DNA from: Sphingomonas qomolangmaensis
Lineage (GTDB): Bacteria > Pseudomonadota > Alphaproteobacteria > Sphingomonadales > Sphingomonadaceae
Length of the DNA stretch: 64,000 nt
Assembly (NCBI RefSeq): GCF_024496245.1
Contig: NZ_CP101740.1
Span: 3,365,146-3,429,145, forward strand
Direction: 5' to 3'
In this document: in pieces, positions 41,188 through 50,779 of the stretch
Numbering within the stretch: the stretch's first letter is position 1
Layout: the number at the start of each line of letters is the position of its first letter
Notes under the pieces: model-generated
Seen by the model: the letters and a program-made list of their open reading frames with translations, nothing else
What the model was told of the DNA's origin: nothing
Databases searched by the model: none
Translations under genes and position numbers: made by a program

Positions 41188-41296
41188 CTCCCCCGCCCTG
41201 GCAGGGAGGGGTTGGGGATGGGTCGGTCTGCGAAGGAACGCAAGCGCCCTGCAACGAGCCGACCCACCCCCGGCCCCTCCCTTTCAGGGAGGGGAG
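41188..41296. repeat. Intergenic palindromic repeat, family A copy 2
   Basis: Starts 6 bases after the second chemoreceptor stop. Ends: CCTGGCAGGGAGGGG and CTCCCTTTCAGGGAGGGGAG; inner arms GGATGGGTCGGTCTGCG and GAGCCGACCCACCCCCGG are complementary. The centre (about 40 bases) differs from the other copies. Confidence 0.85.
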
Positions 41297-41343
41297 AAGC
41301 AGGGGAGTTTCCCCTTCCGCCATTTCCCCCTAAGCGGCGTCGC

Positions 41344-42048
41344 ATGACCACTCACATCCTGCTCACCGGCGCGAGCCGGGGCATCGGTGCGGCGATCGCC
41401 GCTGCGTTCGATGCCGACCCCGGCGTCCGCGCCGCCTGCCAATCGACCCGCGGCGCGCTTGCCGCCGACTTCGCCGATCCCGCCGCCCCCGCCGATCTTT
41501 GGGCGCGTGCGCTCGATAGCCTCGACGGGCGGATCGACGTGCTGGTGAACAATGCCGGCGTGTTCGAGGATTCGCCGCTCGACGCCGATCACGCCGATTG
41601 GGTCGCCGCGTGGGAGCGGACGATGCGGATCAACCTGACCGCCAGCGCCGAATTGTGCCGGCTGGCGGTGCGCCATTGGCAGCAGAGCGGGCGCGAGGGG
41701 CGGATCGTCAACATCGCCAGCCGCGCCGCCTATCGCGGTGACAGCCCCGCGCACTGGCATTATGCCGCGTCGAAGGCTGGGATGGTCGGGATGACCAAGA
41801 CGATCGCCCGCGGCTATGCGCGCGAAGGCATCCTGGCGTTCGCGATCTGCCCGGGCTTCACGATGACCGGGATGGCCGAGGATTATCTCGAGAGCCGCGG
41901 CGGCGACAAGCTGCTCGCCGACATTCCGCTCGGCCGCGTCGCCGACCCGGCCGAGATCGCGACGATGGCGCGCTTCTGCGCGCTCGAGGCACCGGCATCG
42001 ATGACCGGCGCGGTGCTCGACGCCAATGGCGCGAGCTATGTGCGATGA
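41344..42048 (+). CDS. Short-chain dehydrogenase/reductase
   Basis: 234 residues from MTTHILLTGASRGIGAAIA. Classical SDR: cofactor motif TGASRGIG, NNAG at about residue 75, catalytic Ser in IVNIASRAA, YxxxK as YAASKAG, and PG motif in ICPGFTMTGMAEDY. Predicted NAD(P)H-dependent oxidoreductase of unknown substrate. Its stop overlaps prmA (ATGA), so they are coupled. The ribosome site is weak. A family A repeat fills the space before it. Confidence 0.9.
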   Translation: MTTHILLTGASRGIGAAIAAAFDADPGVRAACQSTRGALAADFADPAAPADLWARALDSLDGRIDVLVNNAGVFEDSPLDADHADWVAAWERTMRINLTASAELCRLAVRHWQQSGREGRIVNIASRAAYRGDSPAHWHYAASKAGMVGMTKTIARGYAREGILAFAICPGFTMTGMAEDYLESRGGDKLLADIPLGRVADPAEIATMARFCALEAPASMTGAVLDANGASYVR

Positions 42049-42959
42049 GCGATAGCTGGAAGATCACGCTGCCGTGCACCCGCGCCGAGGCCGAGGCAAT
42101 CGATCCCGAGGGCGAGGCCTTTGCCGAGTTCGGCGCGCCGCCGGTGCTGATGACCCGCGAGCTGACCGAGGACGATGTCGAGGATTGGGTGATCGAGGCC
42201 TATTTCCAGGACAAGCCCGGCGCGCGCGAGATCGCGGTGCTGCGCCGGCTGGTGCCGAGCGCGGCGGCGACCAAGGCCGCACCCGAGCGGATCATCGAGG
42301 CCGATTGGGTGACGCTGAGCCAGGCGGGGCTCGATCCGGTGGTGGCGGGGCGATTCTATGTCCACACCAGCGCCAATCGCGGCAAGGTGCCGCCGGGCTT
42401 GCGCGCCTTCCATATCGAGGCGGGGCTGGCGTTCGGCACCGGGCATCATGAGACGACCACCGGCTGCCTGCTGACGCTCGAGGCGATGCGCAAGCGCGGC
42501 GCGGTGGTACGCAACCTGGTCGATGTCGGCACCGGCACCGGGCTGCTGGCGTTTGCCGGCATGCATTTGTGGCCCAATGCGCGTGCAACCGCGTCGGACA
42601 TCGATCCGATCTCGATCGACGTGACGCGCGAGAATGCCGCCGCCAACGGCGTGAAGCTGGGGGTAGGGCCGGGGCAGCTGACGCTCGCGGTGGCGCCGGG
42701 GATGGCGCACGACATCATCGAGCGGCGCGCGCCCTATGACCTGGTGCTGGCGAACATCATCGCGGCGCCGTTGATCGATCTCGCCCCGGTGATCGCGGCG
42801 GCGGTGGCGCCGGGCGGGACGGTGGTGCTGGCGGGGCTGCTCGAGCGGCAGGCGTCGGCGGTAGCGCAGGCCTATCGCCGGCACGGGCTGCGGCTGGCGG
42901 GGAAGGTGACGCTGGGCGACTGGCCTACGCTGCGGATGGTGCGGCGCGCGATTCGGTAA
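42045..42959 (+). CDS. prmA: Ribosomal protein L11 methyltransferase
   Basis: 304 residues. The N-terminal recognition domain reaches about residue 105. The methyltransferase domain has the SAM motif LVDVGTGTGLLAFAGM preceded by AFGTGHHETT, and the catalytic-loop-like DLVLANIIAAPLIDLAP (NPPY-equivalent NII). It trimethylates ribosomal protein L11. The ATG overlaps the SDR stop. It converges with phhA, with a family D repeat between. Confidence 0.93.
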   Translation: MSDSWKITLPCTRAEAEAIDPEGEAFAEFGAPPVLMTRELTEDDVEDWVIEAYFQDKPGAREIAVLRRLVPSAAATKAAPERIIEADWVTLSQAGLDPVVAGRFYVHTSANRGKVPPGLRAFHIEAGLAFGTGHHETTTGCLLTLEAMRKRGAVVRNLVDVGTGTGLLAFAGMHLWPNARATASDIDPISIDVTRENAAANGVKLGVGPGQLTLAVAPGMAHDIIERRAPYDLVLANIIAAPLIDLAPVIAAAVAPGGTVVLAGLLERQASAVAQAYRRHGLRLAGKVTLGDWPTLRMVRRAIR

Positions 42960-42967
42960 ACCATAAT

Positions 42968-43095
42968 CCTCCCCCGCCAGGGGGAGGGGGACCGCCGCGC
43001 AGCGGTGGTGGAGGGGGCGGTAACGGGCGTGGCGCTTGTGGCGAGGCCCCCTCCGTCAGCCTTGCAGGCTGCCACCCCCCCCTGAAGGGGGAGGG
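42968..43095. repeat. Intergenic palindromic repeat, family D copy 2
   Basis: Fills the gap between prmA and phhA, starting 9 bases after one stop and ending 2 before the other. The left arm hairpin is ACCGC-CGCGCA-GCGGT (42991-43006); the right arm hairpin is CAGCCT-TGC-AGGCTG (43057-43071). Outer parts (CCTCCCCC, GGGGGAGG, GGAGGGGGC) match copy 1. Confidence 0.85.
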
Positions 43096-43096
43096 T

Positions 43097-43963
43097 TTAC
43101 CGCTTGCGCATCGCATAGGCCTGGGTGCCGTGGTGGATCACCTCGTCGCCCTCGACGATCTGCGCCACCGGGATCGCGGGCAGCGGGAGGATTTCGTCGT
43201 ACAGCGGCGCGAAATCGGTTTCGATCGTCAGCCGCAGCAATTCGTCGAAGCTGGGGATGACGAAGTAATTCTGCTGGAAATCGTCGATCCGATAGTCGGT
43301 GCGCATCACCCGGCGCAGATCGAAGCCGATCCGGTTGGGGCTGGGATCGTCGAGCGCGAAGACGCTCTCGGCCGAGGACGAGACGATCCCCGAGCCATAG
43401 ATCCGCAGATCGCCATCCTCGCGCACCAGCCCGAATTCGACGGTGTACCAATAGAGCCGCGACAGCTGCTTGAGCGCGCCGAGCTCGAGCGCGCGCAGGC
43501 CGCCGCGGCCATAGGCTTCGAGATAGTCGGCGAACACCGGATCGGCGAGCATCGGCACATGGCCGAACACGTCGTGAAAGACATCGGGCTCTTCGAGATA
43601 ATCGAGCTGGTCGGGGCGGCGGATGAAATTGCCCGAGACGAAGCGGCGGTTGGCCATGTGATCGAAGAACACGTCGTCGGGGACCAACCCCGGCACCGCG
43701 ACGACCTGCCAGCCGGTGAGCTTCATCAGCCGTTCGGACAATTCGTCGAAATGCGGGATGCCGCCTTCGGATAATTTGAGCGCGTCGAGCCCGCGCAGAT
43801 ACGCCTTCGACGCGCGGCCGGGGAGCAGCTTGATCTGGCGCGCATACAGCGTGTCCCACACCGCATGTTCCTCGGGCGTGTACCGGTCCCACCCTTGCGC
43901 GATGGTCCAGTCGGCGGATGCGCCCTCGGGCGGCTTTTCGAGTAAGTGGGTTTGATCGACCAT
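43097..43963 (-). CDS. phhA: Phenylalanine 4-hydroxylase
   Basis: 288 residues from MVDQTHLLEKPPEG. Aromatic amino acid hydroxylase: the two iron histidines in EPDVFHDVFGHVPMLADP and the iron glutamate in LYWYTVEFGLVRE, plus the pterin-loop IPSFDELL. It converts phenylalanine to tyrosine using tetrahydropterin and is the single-domain bacterial form. No phhB is nearby. It is divergent from the DUF2459 gene, with only 26 bases between the two ATGs, so at least one promoter must lie inside coding sequence. Confidence 0.96.
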   Translation of the reverse strand: MVDQTHLLEKPPEGASADWTIAQGWDRYTPEEHAVWDTLYARQIKLLPGRASKAYLRGLDALKLSEGGIPHFDELSERLMKLTGWQVVAVPGLVPDDVFFDHMANRRFVSGNFIRRPDQLDYLEEPDVFHDVFGHVPMLADPVFADYLEAYGRGGLRALELGALKQLSRLYWYTVEFGLVREDGDLRIYGSGIVSSSAESVFALDDPSPNRIGFDLRRVMRTDYRIDDFQQNYFVIPSFDELLRLTIETDFAPLYDEILPLPAIPVAQIVEGDEVIHHGTQAYAMRKR

Positions 43964-43989
43964 GGACGGGGCCCTAGCATGAGCGTGGT

Positions 43990-44673
43990 ATGAACAGAAA
44001 TAGGGTGCGACCTCGCGGCTTGCGAGCAATGGGCGGCGCGGTGGCGGCGCTGCTGCTGGTGCTGGCGGTGATCGGCTATGGCTATTGGATGGCGGGGCTG
44101 GTCGGCGGCGCGATCCCGGCGAACGCAGCGTGGCGCGAGCCCGCGCAAGGCATTGAGGTCTTCGTCGAGGACAATGGCGTCCATACCGGTATCGCCTTTC
44201 CCAAGGCGATGCTGGAGGGCGCGCTCGACGGGCTGGTCGCGCCCGGGGACATCGGCGATCCGCGCTTTGCCGCGCATGAATGGCTGGTGGTTGGCTGGGG
44301 CGACCGTGCCTTTTATCTCGAAACGCCCAGCTGGGCCGATGTCCGCCCCGCGACGGTGGCCGCCGCGCTGATCGGCAGCGACCGGACGGTGCTGCATGTC
44401 GAGCATATCGCGCAGCCGCGTGGCGGGCCGCAGGTGAAGGCGGTTCGACTACGACCGGAGGAATTCGCGCGGCTGGTGGCGTTCGTGCGCGCCAGCTTCG
44501 CCGAAGGGCAGGCGGTGCGCGGCTATGCGGCCTACGACGCCTTCTATCCCGCGAACGGGCATTACAACGCGGTGCATACCTGCAACGACTGGACCGGCGC
44601 GGCGTTTCGCGCGGCAGGGGTTCGGATGGGGGCGTGGACGCCGTTTTCGCGGACGGTGATGTGGTGGCTCTAG
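43990..44673 (+). CDS. DUF2459 (TIGR02117) family protein
   Basis: 227 residues. One N-terminal membrane helix (about residues 14-36), then the DUF2459 domain with FVEDNGVHTGIAFP, VVGWGDRAFYLETPSWADV and TCNDWTGAAFRAAG. The Asn-His near the start and Cys-Asn-Asp-Trp near the end resemble a papain/NlpC-like arrangement, which is my inference; the family is uncharacterised. Predicted in the inner membrane facing the periplasm. The last codons overlap the start of the alpha/beta hydrolase. Confidence 0.88.
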   Translation: MNRNRVRPRGLRAMGGAVAALLLVLAVIGYGYWMAGLVGGAIPANAAWREPAQGIEVFVEDNGVHTGIAFPKAMLEGALDGLVAPGDIGDPRFAAHEWLVVGWGDRAFYLETPSWADVRPATVAAALIGSDRTVLHVEHIAQPRGGPQVKAVRLRPEEFARLVAFVRASFAEGQAVRGYAAYDAFYPANGHYNAVHTCNDWTGAAFRAAGVRMGAWTPFSRTVMWWL

Positions 44674-45380
44674 GCCCGCCGTCGAAGCTGCGGCTGCTCA
44701 CCGAAGTGCCGCGCGCAGTGATCGGGGTCGGCGGATTGCCCTTTGCCCGGCGCGCGCTGATGGACGCACCGCGCGGCGACGGGCGGCGGGTGATGCTGCT
44801 GCCGGGGCTGTTCAACGGCGACCGGTCGAGCCTGGTGCTGCGGCGCTATCTGAATGCGCTCGGCTATCGTGCCGAGGGCTGGGGATTGGGCCGCAATTTC
44901 GGGCAGCGCGCGATCGGTGCCGATGGCGAGCGGCTGTTCGCGGCGATCGAGGCGATGGGTGGCGGCGAACCGGTGACGCTCGTGGGGGTTAGCCTCGGCG
45001 GGATCATGGCGCGGATCGCGGCGCATCGGCATCCCGAACTGGTGCGCGAAGTGGTGACGATCAGTTCGCCCTTTGCGGGACCGCCGAGCGCGACCAATGT
45101 GTGGCGGGTGTACGAGCTGCTGTCGGGCGTCCGGGTCGATGATCCCGAGGTCGTGGCGTTCGCCGCGCTCGCCGCGGCGCATCCGCCGGTGCCGACCACC
45201 GCGATCTGGAGCGCCAGCGACGGCTTCGTCAACGGAGCGATCTGCCGCGACGATCGCTGCCGCTCGATCGAGGTGCGCAGCAGCCATGTGTGGGTGCAGC
45301 ATAATCCGCAGGTGCTGCGTGCGGTGGCGGGGGTGTTGGGGGGTGATATCTCCCCTCCCGGAATTAGCTCCCCTCCTTGA
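44661..45380 (+). CDS. Alpha/beta hydrolase
   Basis: 239 residues from GTG at 44661 (the next codon is also GTG), overlapping the DUF2459 stop; an ATG at 44760 would lose the first 33 residues. RRVMLLPGLFNGD is the first strand and oxyanion loop. GVSLGG carries the nucleophile serine, DGFVNG the acid and SSHVWVQHNP the His of the triad. Lipase/esterase-like, probably cytoplasmic. The final ten residues (GGDISPPGISSPP) are encoded by the edge of a family A repeat, so the C-terminus looks altered by the repeat insertion. Confidence 0.82.
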   Translation: MVALGPPSKLRLLTEVPRAVIGVGGLPFARRALMDAPRGDGRRVMLLPGLFNGDRSSLVLRRYLNALGYRAEGWGLGRNFGQRAIGADGERLFAAIEAMGGGEPVTLVGVSLGGIMARIAAHRHPELVREVVTISSPFAGPPSATNVWRVYELLSGVRVDDPEVVAFAALAAAHPPVPTTAIWSASDGFVNGAICRDDRCRSIEVRSSHVWVQHNPQVLRAVAGVLGGDISPPGISSPP

Positions 45381-45489
45381 AAGGGAGTGAGGGTGGGCCG
45401 AGTGGTCGTGATACGGCCGCGCCGCATATGGCCGACCCGTATCTCCAGGCCTCTACCCACCCCCGGCCCCTCCCTTCCAGGGAGGGGAG
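45368..45489. repeat. Intergenic palindromic repeat, family A copy 3
   Basis: Overlaps the last five codons and stop of the alpha/beta hydrolase and ends 4 bases before the stop of the convergent small lipoprotein. Closing part CCACCCCCGGCCCCTCCC and final hairpin CCCTTCCAGGGAGGGG match the other copies; the opening arm (GAAAGGGAGTGAGGGTGGGCCG) is more diverged. Confidence 0.8.
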
Positions 45490-45493
45490 ACGA

Positions 45494-45739
45494 TCAGTCG
45501 TCTCGCTCGGCTCGTTTGCGGCGCTTTTCTTCCTCGCGCAGGCGGCGGCCTTCTTCGGCTTCCTGCTTGCGCATCTTGCGGCCGTAATTGCGGTCGCTTT
45601 CTTCCTGGCTGGTGGTGGTCCAGTCGACCGCCTGCCCCGCCGCCTTGACCGGCAGCGTCGCGACGTCCCACGCGGTCTTGGCGATGCACCCGCCGCTCAG
45701 CAGCGGCAGCGCGACCAGCAATAGCAAACCCTTACGCAT
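45494..45739 (-). CDS. Small lipoprotein with charged tail
   Basis: 81 residues. MRKGLLLLVALPLLSGGC is a lipoprotein signal with lipobox SGGC. The mature 64 residues start with KTAWDVATLPVKAAGQAVDW, a pattern found in small envelope proteins, and end in a run of Glu/Arg/Lys (EEGRRLREEEKRRKRAE), likely a charged helix. The ATG is one base after the stop of the GDPD gene (TGAcATG), so translation is probably coupled. No family function known. Confidence 0.75.
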   Translation of the reverse strand: MRKGLLLLVALPLLSGGCIAKTAWDVATLPVKAAGQAVDWTTTSQEESDRNYGRKMRKQEAEEGRRLREEEKRRKRAERDD

Positions 45740-45740
45740 G

Positions 45741-46808
45741 TCACTCGTCCCCGGCTGCGCGGACGAAGGCGTCGCGCGCGCGATTGCCGATATACGGGAA
45801 ATCGGTGAAGAATCCATCGACGCCTGCCGCCAGATGCCGCGCGATCTCGTCGTCGATCCGCCCCGCCGCGCGCGGATCGCTGCCGGTGCGAAGATCGGTG
45901 GGCAGGAAGTAATTCTCGGCGCGGAAGGTCCAGGGGTGGACGACCAGCCCCGCGGCGTGCGCGTCGGCGACCAATGGTGTGACTTGCCCCTCGGCAGTGA
46001 CCACCAGCGGCTTTTCGGGGCCGAGCCCCGCGGCATAGCCGGCGATCGCGCGCAGGCCTTCCGGCGTCAGCATCGCGGCATAGCTGGGGGCAGCGCCATC
46101 GGGCGGGCCGCCTGCCGAAGCGACGAGCTGGACCAGCCGCACCTTCGTCAGCGTCGCCAGCCGCTTGAGATTGTCGACCTCGAACGACTGGATGAACACC
46201 GGCGCGGTGGCGCTGTCCCAGCCCGCGGCGCGCAGTTCCGCCACCAGCCGTGCCTCCATCGGCTTGCCGATCGATGCGAAATAGCTCGAGTGCTTGGTTT
46301 CGGGATAGATGCCGATCGTTCGCCCGGTGTCGGCCGAGCGGCGCTTGGCGAGCGCGATCACTTCGGCGAGCGTCGGCACCTCGAATTGCCCGTCATAACG
46401 CGCATTGCCCGGGCGAAGCTGCGGCAGGCGCTCCTTGGCGCGCAGCGTCTTCAGCTCGGTCAGCGTGAAGTCTTCGGTGAACCAGCCGGTGTGCGGCTGG
46501 CCGTCGATCGTCCTGGTCGCCTTGCGCGCGGCGAATTCCGGGCGCGAGGCGATGTCGGTAGTGGCGGTGATGTCGTTCTCGTGCCGCGCGACGAACACAT
46601 CGTCCTTGGTAAGCACCAGATCGGGTTCGATGAAGTCGGCGCCCTGATCGATCGCGAGATCATAGGCGGCGAGCGTGTGTTCGGGGCGTTCGCCGCTGGC
46701 ACCGCGATGCGCGATCAGCAGCGGCTTGGCAGCGGTGGGCATCATCTTCTCCTGCGTGGCGGCGCAACCACCGGTGGCGATCAGCACGCAAAGGCCAAAC
46801 AGTTTCAA
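45741..46808 (-). CDS. Glycerophosphodiester phosphodiesterase, secreted
   Basis: 355 residues if begun at a TTG giving MKLFGLCVLIATGGCAAT, a lipoprotein signal (lipobox TGGC); the ATG at 46745 would remove the signal. GDPD motifs: AHRGASGERPEHTLAAY, then FIEPDLVLTKDDVFVARHEND (metal Glu, Asp and catalytic His), YPETKH, and a late DGFFTDFP. It hydrolyses glycerophosphodiesters to glycerol-3-phosphate and alcohol, here in the envelope. The N-terminus is rooted in the 88-base gap before the divergent Mo-hydroxylase operon. Confidence 0.9.
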   Translation of the reverse strand: MKLFGLCVLIATGGCAATQEKMMPTAAKPLLIAHRGASGERPEHTLAAYDLAIDQGADFIEPDLVLTKDDVFVARHENDITATTDIASRPEFAARKATRTIDGQPHTGWFTEDFTLTELKTLRAKERLPQLRPGNARYDGQFEVPTLAEVIALAKRRSADTGRTIGIYPETKHSSYFASIGKPMEARLVAELRAAGWDSATAPVFIQSFEVDNLKRLATLTKVRLVQLVASAGGPPDGAAPSYAAMLTPEGLRAIAGYAAGLGPEKPLVVTAEGQVTPLVADAHAAGLVVHPWTFRAENYFLPTDLRTGSDPRAAGRIDDEIARHLAAGVDGFFTDFPYIGNRARDAFVRAAGDE

Positions 46809-46896
46809 GCCCCGCCAAGCCCCTTTGTTGCGGGTCGTTCGCAGGGAAACACCGGCAAGGGCGCGCGTTACCCCACCAACCCCAGGGGAGCGACCC

Positions 46897-47415
46897 ATGC
46901 AATTCACCATCAACGGTATTTCCTATTCGGCGGATCCAGACATCCGCACCTCTCTACTCGATTTGTTGCGCGAGCATGTCGGTCTGACCGGCAGCAAGAA
47001 GGGCTGCGATCATGGCCAGTGCGGCGCGTGCACGGTGCTGGTGAACGGCAGGCGGATTAATGCCTGCCTGACGCTGGCGGTGATGCACCAGGATGACGAG
47101 ATCACGACGATCGAGGGGCTGGGCTCGGCCGACGACCTGCACCCGCTGCAATCGGCGTTCGTCCGGCATGACGGCTTCCAATGCGGCTATTGCACGCCGG
47201 GGCAGATTTGTTCGGCGGTGGGCATGCTCGACGAGGCGGCCAAGGGCTGGCCCAGCCATGTCAGCGACCGGCTCGAGGGCGATGCCGAACTGACCGACGA
47301 TGAAATCCGCGAGCGCATGAGCGGCAACCTGTGCCGCTGCTCGGCCTATCCCAACATCGTCGATGCGATCCGCGAAGTCGCGCATGGAACCGATACCGTG
47401 AAGGTGCCCGCATGA
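46897..47415 (+). CDS. paoA: Aldehyde oxidoreductase 2Fe-2S subunit (PaoA/YagT type)
   Basis: 172 residues, with GGGGAG before the ATG. Two 2Fe-2S clusters: the ferredoxin-like one in [16 protein letters not shown] with the fourth Cys in INACL, and the helical one in [11 protein letters not shown] and [12 protein letters not shown]. It carries electrons from the molybdenum site to the FAD subunit. It lacks the Tat signal found on E. coli PaoA, so the complex should be cytoplasmic. First gene of a tightly overlapping operon (ATGA to the next). Confidence 0.93.
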   Translation: MQFTINGISYSADPDIRTSLLDLLREHVGLTGSKKGCDHGQCGACTVLVNGRRINACLTLAVMHQDDEITTIEGLGSADDLHPLQSAFVRHDGFQCGYCTPGQICSAVGMLDEAAKGWPSHVSDRLEGDAELTDDEIRERMSGNLCRCSAYPNIVDAIREVAHGTDTVKVPA

Positions 47416-48389
47416 AGACCTTCGACTATGCACGCGCCGACAGCCCCGAGGCGGCCACGCGCGATGGCAGCGGCGAGGGGGTGAAGTTCATCGCCGGCGG
47501 CACCAACCTGCTCGACCTGATGAAATTGCAGATCGAGACGCCCGACAAGCTGGTCGACATCAGCCGGCTCGATCTGGCGACGATCGAGGAAACGCCCGAG
47601 GGTGGGCTCTCGATCGGCGCGATGGTGCCCAATTCGGACCTCGCCGCCGATGAGCTCGTGCGCGAACGTTATCCGGTGCTCAGCCGCGCGTTGCTCGCCG
47701 GCGCATCGGGGCAGCTGCGCAACAAGGCGTCGACCGGGGGCAATCTGCTCCAGCGGACGCGCTGCTATTATTTCTACGACACCGCGACGGGCTGCAATAA
47801 GCGTGAGCCGGGTAGCGGTTGCTCGGCGATCGGCGGGCTTAACCGGATCATGGCGATCCTGGGCGCGTCGGATCAGTGCATCGCAACGCACCCGAGCGAC
47901 ATGGCGGTGGCGATGGCGGCGCTGGATGCAGTGGTGGTGACGCTCAAGCCCGACGGCGATCGCCGCCGGATCGCGCTGCGCGATTTCCATCGGCTGCCGG
48001 GCGATACCCCGCAGATCGACACGATCCTCGAGCCGGGCGAACTGATCACCCATGTCGAGCTGCCGCCGGCGCCCAAGGGCAAGCAATTATACCGCAAGGT
48101 GCGCGATCGCGCCTCCTATGCTTTTGCGCTGGTGTCGGTTGCGGGGGTGGTTTCGGTCGAGGATGGCAGGATCGCCAGCGCCGCGCTGGCGTTCGGCGGG
48201 CTGGCGCACAAGCCGTGGCGCGATCCCGCGGTCGAGGCCGCGCTAATCGGCCAGGTCCCCGGCGCCGCGGTGTTCGCCGCGGCCGCCGATGCATTGTTGA
48301 AGGACGCGCGCGGGCAGGGGTCGAACGACTTCAAGATTCCGCTGGCGCGCCGCACGCTGATCGCGTGCCTGAAGGAGTTGACGGCATGA
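47412..48389 (+). CDS. paoB: Aldehyde oxidoreductase FAD-binding subunit (PaoB/YagS type)
   Basis: 325 residues. FAD-binding [13 protein letters not shown] and [16 protein letters not shown] at the N-terminal half. The Cys-rich insert [27 protein letters not shown] is the extra 4Fe-4S loop that marks the PaoB/4-hydroxybenzoyl-CoA reductase type FAD subunits. C-terminal CO dehydrogenase flavoprotein domain. It takes electrons from the 2Fe-2S subunit and passes them on. Both ends overlap neighbours (ATGA), so all three subunits are coupled. Confidence 0.93.
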   Translation: MKTFDYARADSPEAATRDGSGEGVKFIAGGTNLLDLMKLQIETPDKLVDISRLDLATIEETPEGGLSIGAMVPNSDLAADELVRERYPVLSRALLAGASGQLRNKASTGGNLLQRTRCYYFYDTATGCNKREPGSGCSAIGGLNRIMAILGASDQCIATHPSDMAVAMAALDAVVVTLKPDGDRRRIALRDFHRLPGDTPQIDTILEPGELITHVELPPAPKGKQLYRKVRDRASYAFALVSVAGVVSVEDGRIASAALAFGGLAHKPWRDPAVEAALIGQVPGAAVFAAAADALLKDARGQGSNDFKIPLARRTLIACLKELTA

Positions 48390-50620
48390 GCAGCACCACC
48401 AGCGCGACCACCACCAGCCTGACGATGGACAAGCCGATCAAGGATTCGATCCTCGATCACACGGTGCAGGAGGTGCTCGGCAAGCCGCTCGACCGGATCG
48501 ACGGGCCGGTCAAGGTTTCGGGCGCGGCGACCTATGCCGCCGAATTCGCCTTCGACGACCTGACCTATGGCTATCTGGTGCGCGCCGATTACGGCGCGGG
48601 GACGATCGAGGCGATCGACGCGACCGAAGCGCTGGCGATGCCCGGCGTGATCGACGTCGTGCATGATTTCGAAGGCTTCATCCGCAACGCAGCGCAAGGC
48701 GGCGAGACCGAGGGGCCGACGCAGGGCGTCCAGGAAATCGCCTATTTCGGCCAACCGATCGCGATCGTCGTCGCCGAAAGCTACGAGATCGCGCGCGACG
48801 CCGCGCTTCGGGTGCGCGTCCAGGTGATACCCAAGCTCGGCGATTTCAGCGTCGAGGGGCGGCAGGGCGAGGCGTTCAAGCCAGCCGACGCATCGGCACC
48901 CGCGCACGCCGCGACCGGCGATCTCGAACAGGCGATGCTCGACGCGGACGTGACGCTCGACCAGAGCTATACGACCCCGTCGCAGAATTCGGCGGCGATG
49001 GAGCCGCACGCCTCGACCGCGCAATGGGACGGCGACAGACTGACGATCCACGGGTCGTACCAGATGCTGGCATCGGACCGGCTGCAGCTCGCCGATACGC
49101 TGGGGATGGACCCCAAGGACGTTCGGATCGTCGCTTTGTATGTCGGCGGCGGGTTCGGATCGAAGCTGGGGATCGCGCCCGAGGTGGTGGCGGCAGCGTT
49201 GGCGGCGAAGAAGATCGGACGTCCGGTTAAGACGGTGATGACGCGTCCGCAGGTGTTCGAAGCGACGGTGCGGCGATCAAACACCAGCCAGCGGATCCGG
49301 CTGGCGGCCGGGGCCGATGGCCGGCTGATCGGGATCGGCCATGAGACCTTGTGCTCGAACCTCGACGGCGAGGAGTATTTCGAGCCTGCGGGGATCGCGA
49401 CGCATTTCCTGTATCCGGGCGATCATCGGCTGGTGACGCACGATATCATCCCGGTGAACCGCACGCTGTCGGGATCGATGCGCGCGCCGGGCGAGGCGGT
49501 GGGGATGCTCGCGCTCGAAAATGCGATGGACGAGCTGGCGGAGAAGCTGGGGATCGATCCGGTCGAGCTGCGCCGCCGCAACGAGCCGGCGCAGGATCCG
49601 TCGAAGGCGATCCCCTATTCGTCGCGCAAGCTGCAGGATTGCCTCGACGCGGGCGCCAAAAGCTTCGGCTGGGACCAGCGCAACGCCACGCCTGGCGCGA
49701 TGCGCGACGGCGAATGGCTGATCGGGCACGGCATGGCGGCGTCGACGCGCAGCAACATCCTCAAACCGTCGCGCGCGCGGGTGTCGCTGACCCCCGAGGG
49801 ACGCGCGATCGTCGAGACCGACCAGACCGATATCGGCACCGGGAGCTACACGATCCTCGGCCAGATCGCCGCCGAGATGCTCGGACTGCCGCTCGACCAG
49901 GTCGATGTGAAGCTCGGCGATACCGACTTTCCCCCCGCGGCGGGCTCGGGCGGATCGTGGGGTGCGGGATCGAGCGGCTCGTCGATATATCTCGCCTGCG
50001 AGGGGCTGCGCGCGAAGCTGGCCAGGGCGATGGACACGCACGAGGGTTCGCTGACGCTGAAGGACGGGCGCGCGATCGCGGGCAACCGCGCGGTGCCGCT
50101 CGCCGATTTGGTGGGCGAGGGACTGGCGCAAGAGGGTGCGATCGAACCCGGTGAAACGTCCGAGGCGGTGAGCCAGGCGAGCTATGGCACGCATTTCTGC
50201 GAAGTGCGGGTCAACGCGGTCACCGGCGAAGTGCGCGTTGCGCGCTGGGTGAGCGCGTTCGCGGCGGGGCGAATCCTCAACGAAAAGACCGCGCGGTCGC
50301 AGTGCATCGGCGGCATCGTCTTCGGCATCGGCTCTGCGCTGACCGAGGAGCTGATCCACGACGATCGCACCGGCAAGTGCGTTAACCGCGATTTGGGCGA
50401 ATATCATGTGCCGGTGCATGCCGATGTGCCGCCGATCGAGGTGATCTTCGTCGAGGAGCGCGACGTGTCGGCCAATCCGCTGCAGGCCAAGGGGATCGGT
50501 GAGCTCGGCATTTCGGGCGCGGGCGCGGCGGTGACCAACGCGATCTACAACGCCACCGGGGTTCGGGTGCGCAGCTATCCGATGACCTGTGACAAGTTGC
50601 TGGCGGGGTTGCCCGATTGA
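48386..50620 (+). CDS. paoC: Aldehyde oxidoreductase molybdenum-binding subunit (PaoC/YagR type)
   Basis: 744 residues. Xanthine oxidase family large subunit: [20 protein letters not shown] at the start, [10 protein letters not shown] (cofactor loop), [31 protein letters not shown], and the catalytic glutamate in [15 protein letters not shown] near the C-terminus. It binds molybdopterin cytosine dinucleotide in the PaoC subgroup and hydroxylates aldehydes. A family B palindrome lies 20 bases after the stop, before xdhC. The signature residues are all present, so the enzyme should be active. Confidence 0.95.
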   Translation: MSSTTSATTTSLTMDKPIKDSILDHTVQEVLGKPLDRIDGPVKVSGAATYAAEFAFDDLTYGYLVRADYGAGTIEAIDATEALAMPGVIDVVHDFEGFIRNAAQGGETEGPTQGVQEIAYFGQPIAIVVAESYEIARDAALRVRVQVIPKLGDFSVEGRQGEAFKPADASAPAHAATGDLEQAMLDADVTLDQSYTTPSQNSAAMEPHASTAQWDGDRLTIHGSYQMLASDRLQLADTLGMDPKDVRIVALYVGGGFGSKLGIAPEVVAAALAAKKIGRPVKTVMTRPQVFEATVRRSNTSQRIRLAAGADGRLIGIGHETLCSNLDGEEYFEPAGIATHFLYPGDHRLVTHDIIPVNRTLSGSMRAPGEAVGMLALENAMDELAEKLGIDPVELRRRNEPAQDPSKAIPYSSRKLQDCLDAGAKSFGWDQRNATPGAMRDGEWLIGHGMAASTRSNILKPSRARVSLTPEGRAIVETDQTDIGTGSYTILGQIAAEMLGLPLDQVDVKLGDTDFPPAAGSGGSWGAGSSGSSIYLACEGLRAKLARAMDTHEGSLTLKDGRAIAGNRAVPLADLVGEGLAQEGAIEPGETSEAVSQASYGTHFCEVRVNAVTGEVRVARWVSAFAAGRILNEKTARSQCIGGIVFGIGSALTEELIHDDRTGKCVNRDLGEYHVPVHADVPPIEVIFVEERDVSANPLQAKGIGELGISGAGAAVTNAIYNATGVRVRSYPMTCDKLLAGLPD

Positions 50621-50639
50621 GACCCTTCCGCAGAACATC

Positions 50640-50754
50640 GTTCGTCCTGAGTAGCCGCTGAGCTTGTCGAAGCGGCGTATCGAAGGACCGCTCGCTTTGG
50701 GCAATGTCCTTCGATACGGGCCTTCGCCAAGCTCAGTCCCTACTCAGGACGAAC
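50640..50754. repeat. Intergenic palindromic repeat, family B copy 1
   Basis: 115 bases. Perfect 15-base terminal inverted repeat GTTCGTCCTGAGTAG (50640-50654) and CTACTCAGGACGAAC (50740-50754); inside, TGAGCTTGTCGAAG pairs imperfectly with CCTTCGCCAAGCTCA, and CGTATCGAAGGAC with GTCCTTCGATACG perfectly. Between paoC and xdhC. Related, shorter palindromes occur at 58226-58297 and 61190-61275. Confidence 0.87.
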
Positions 50755-50779
50755 GGAATTCTGTTAGGACGCTTGCCGC

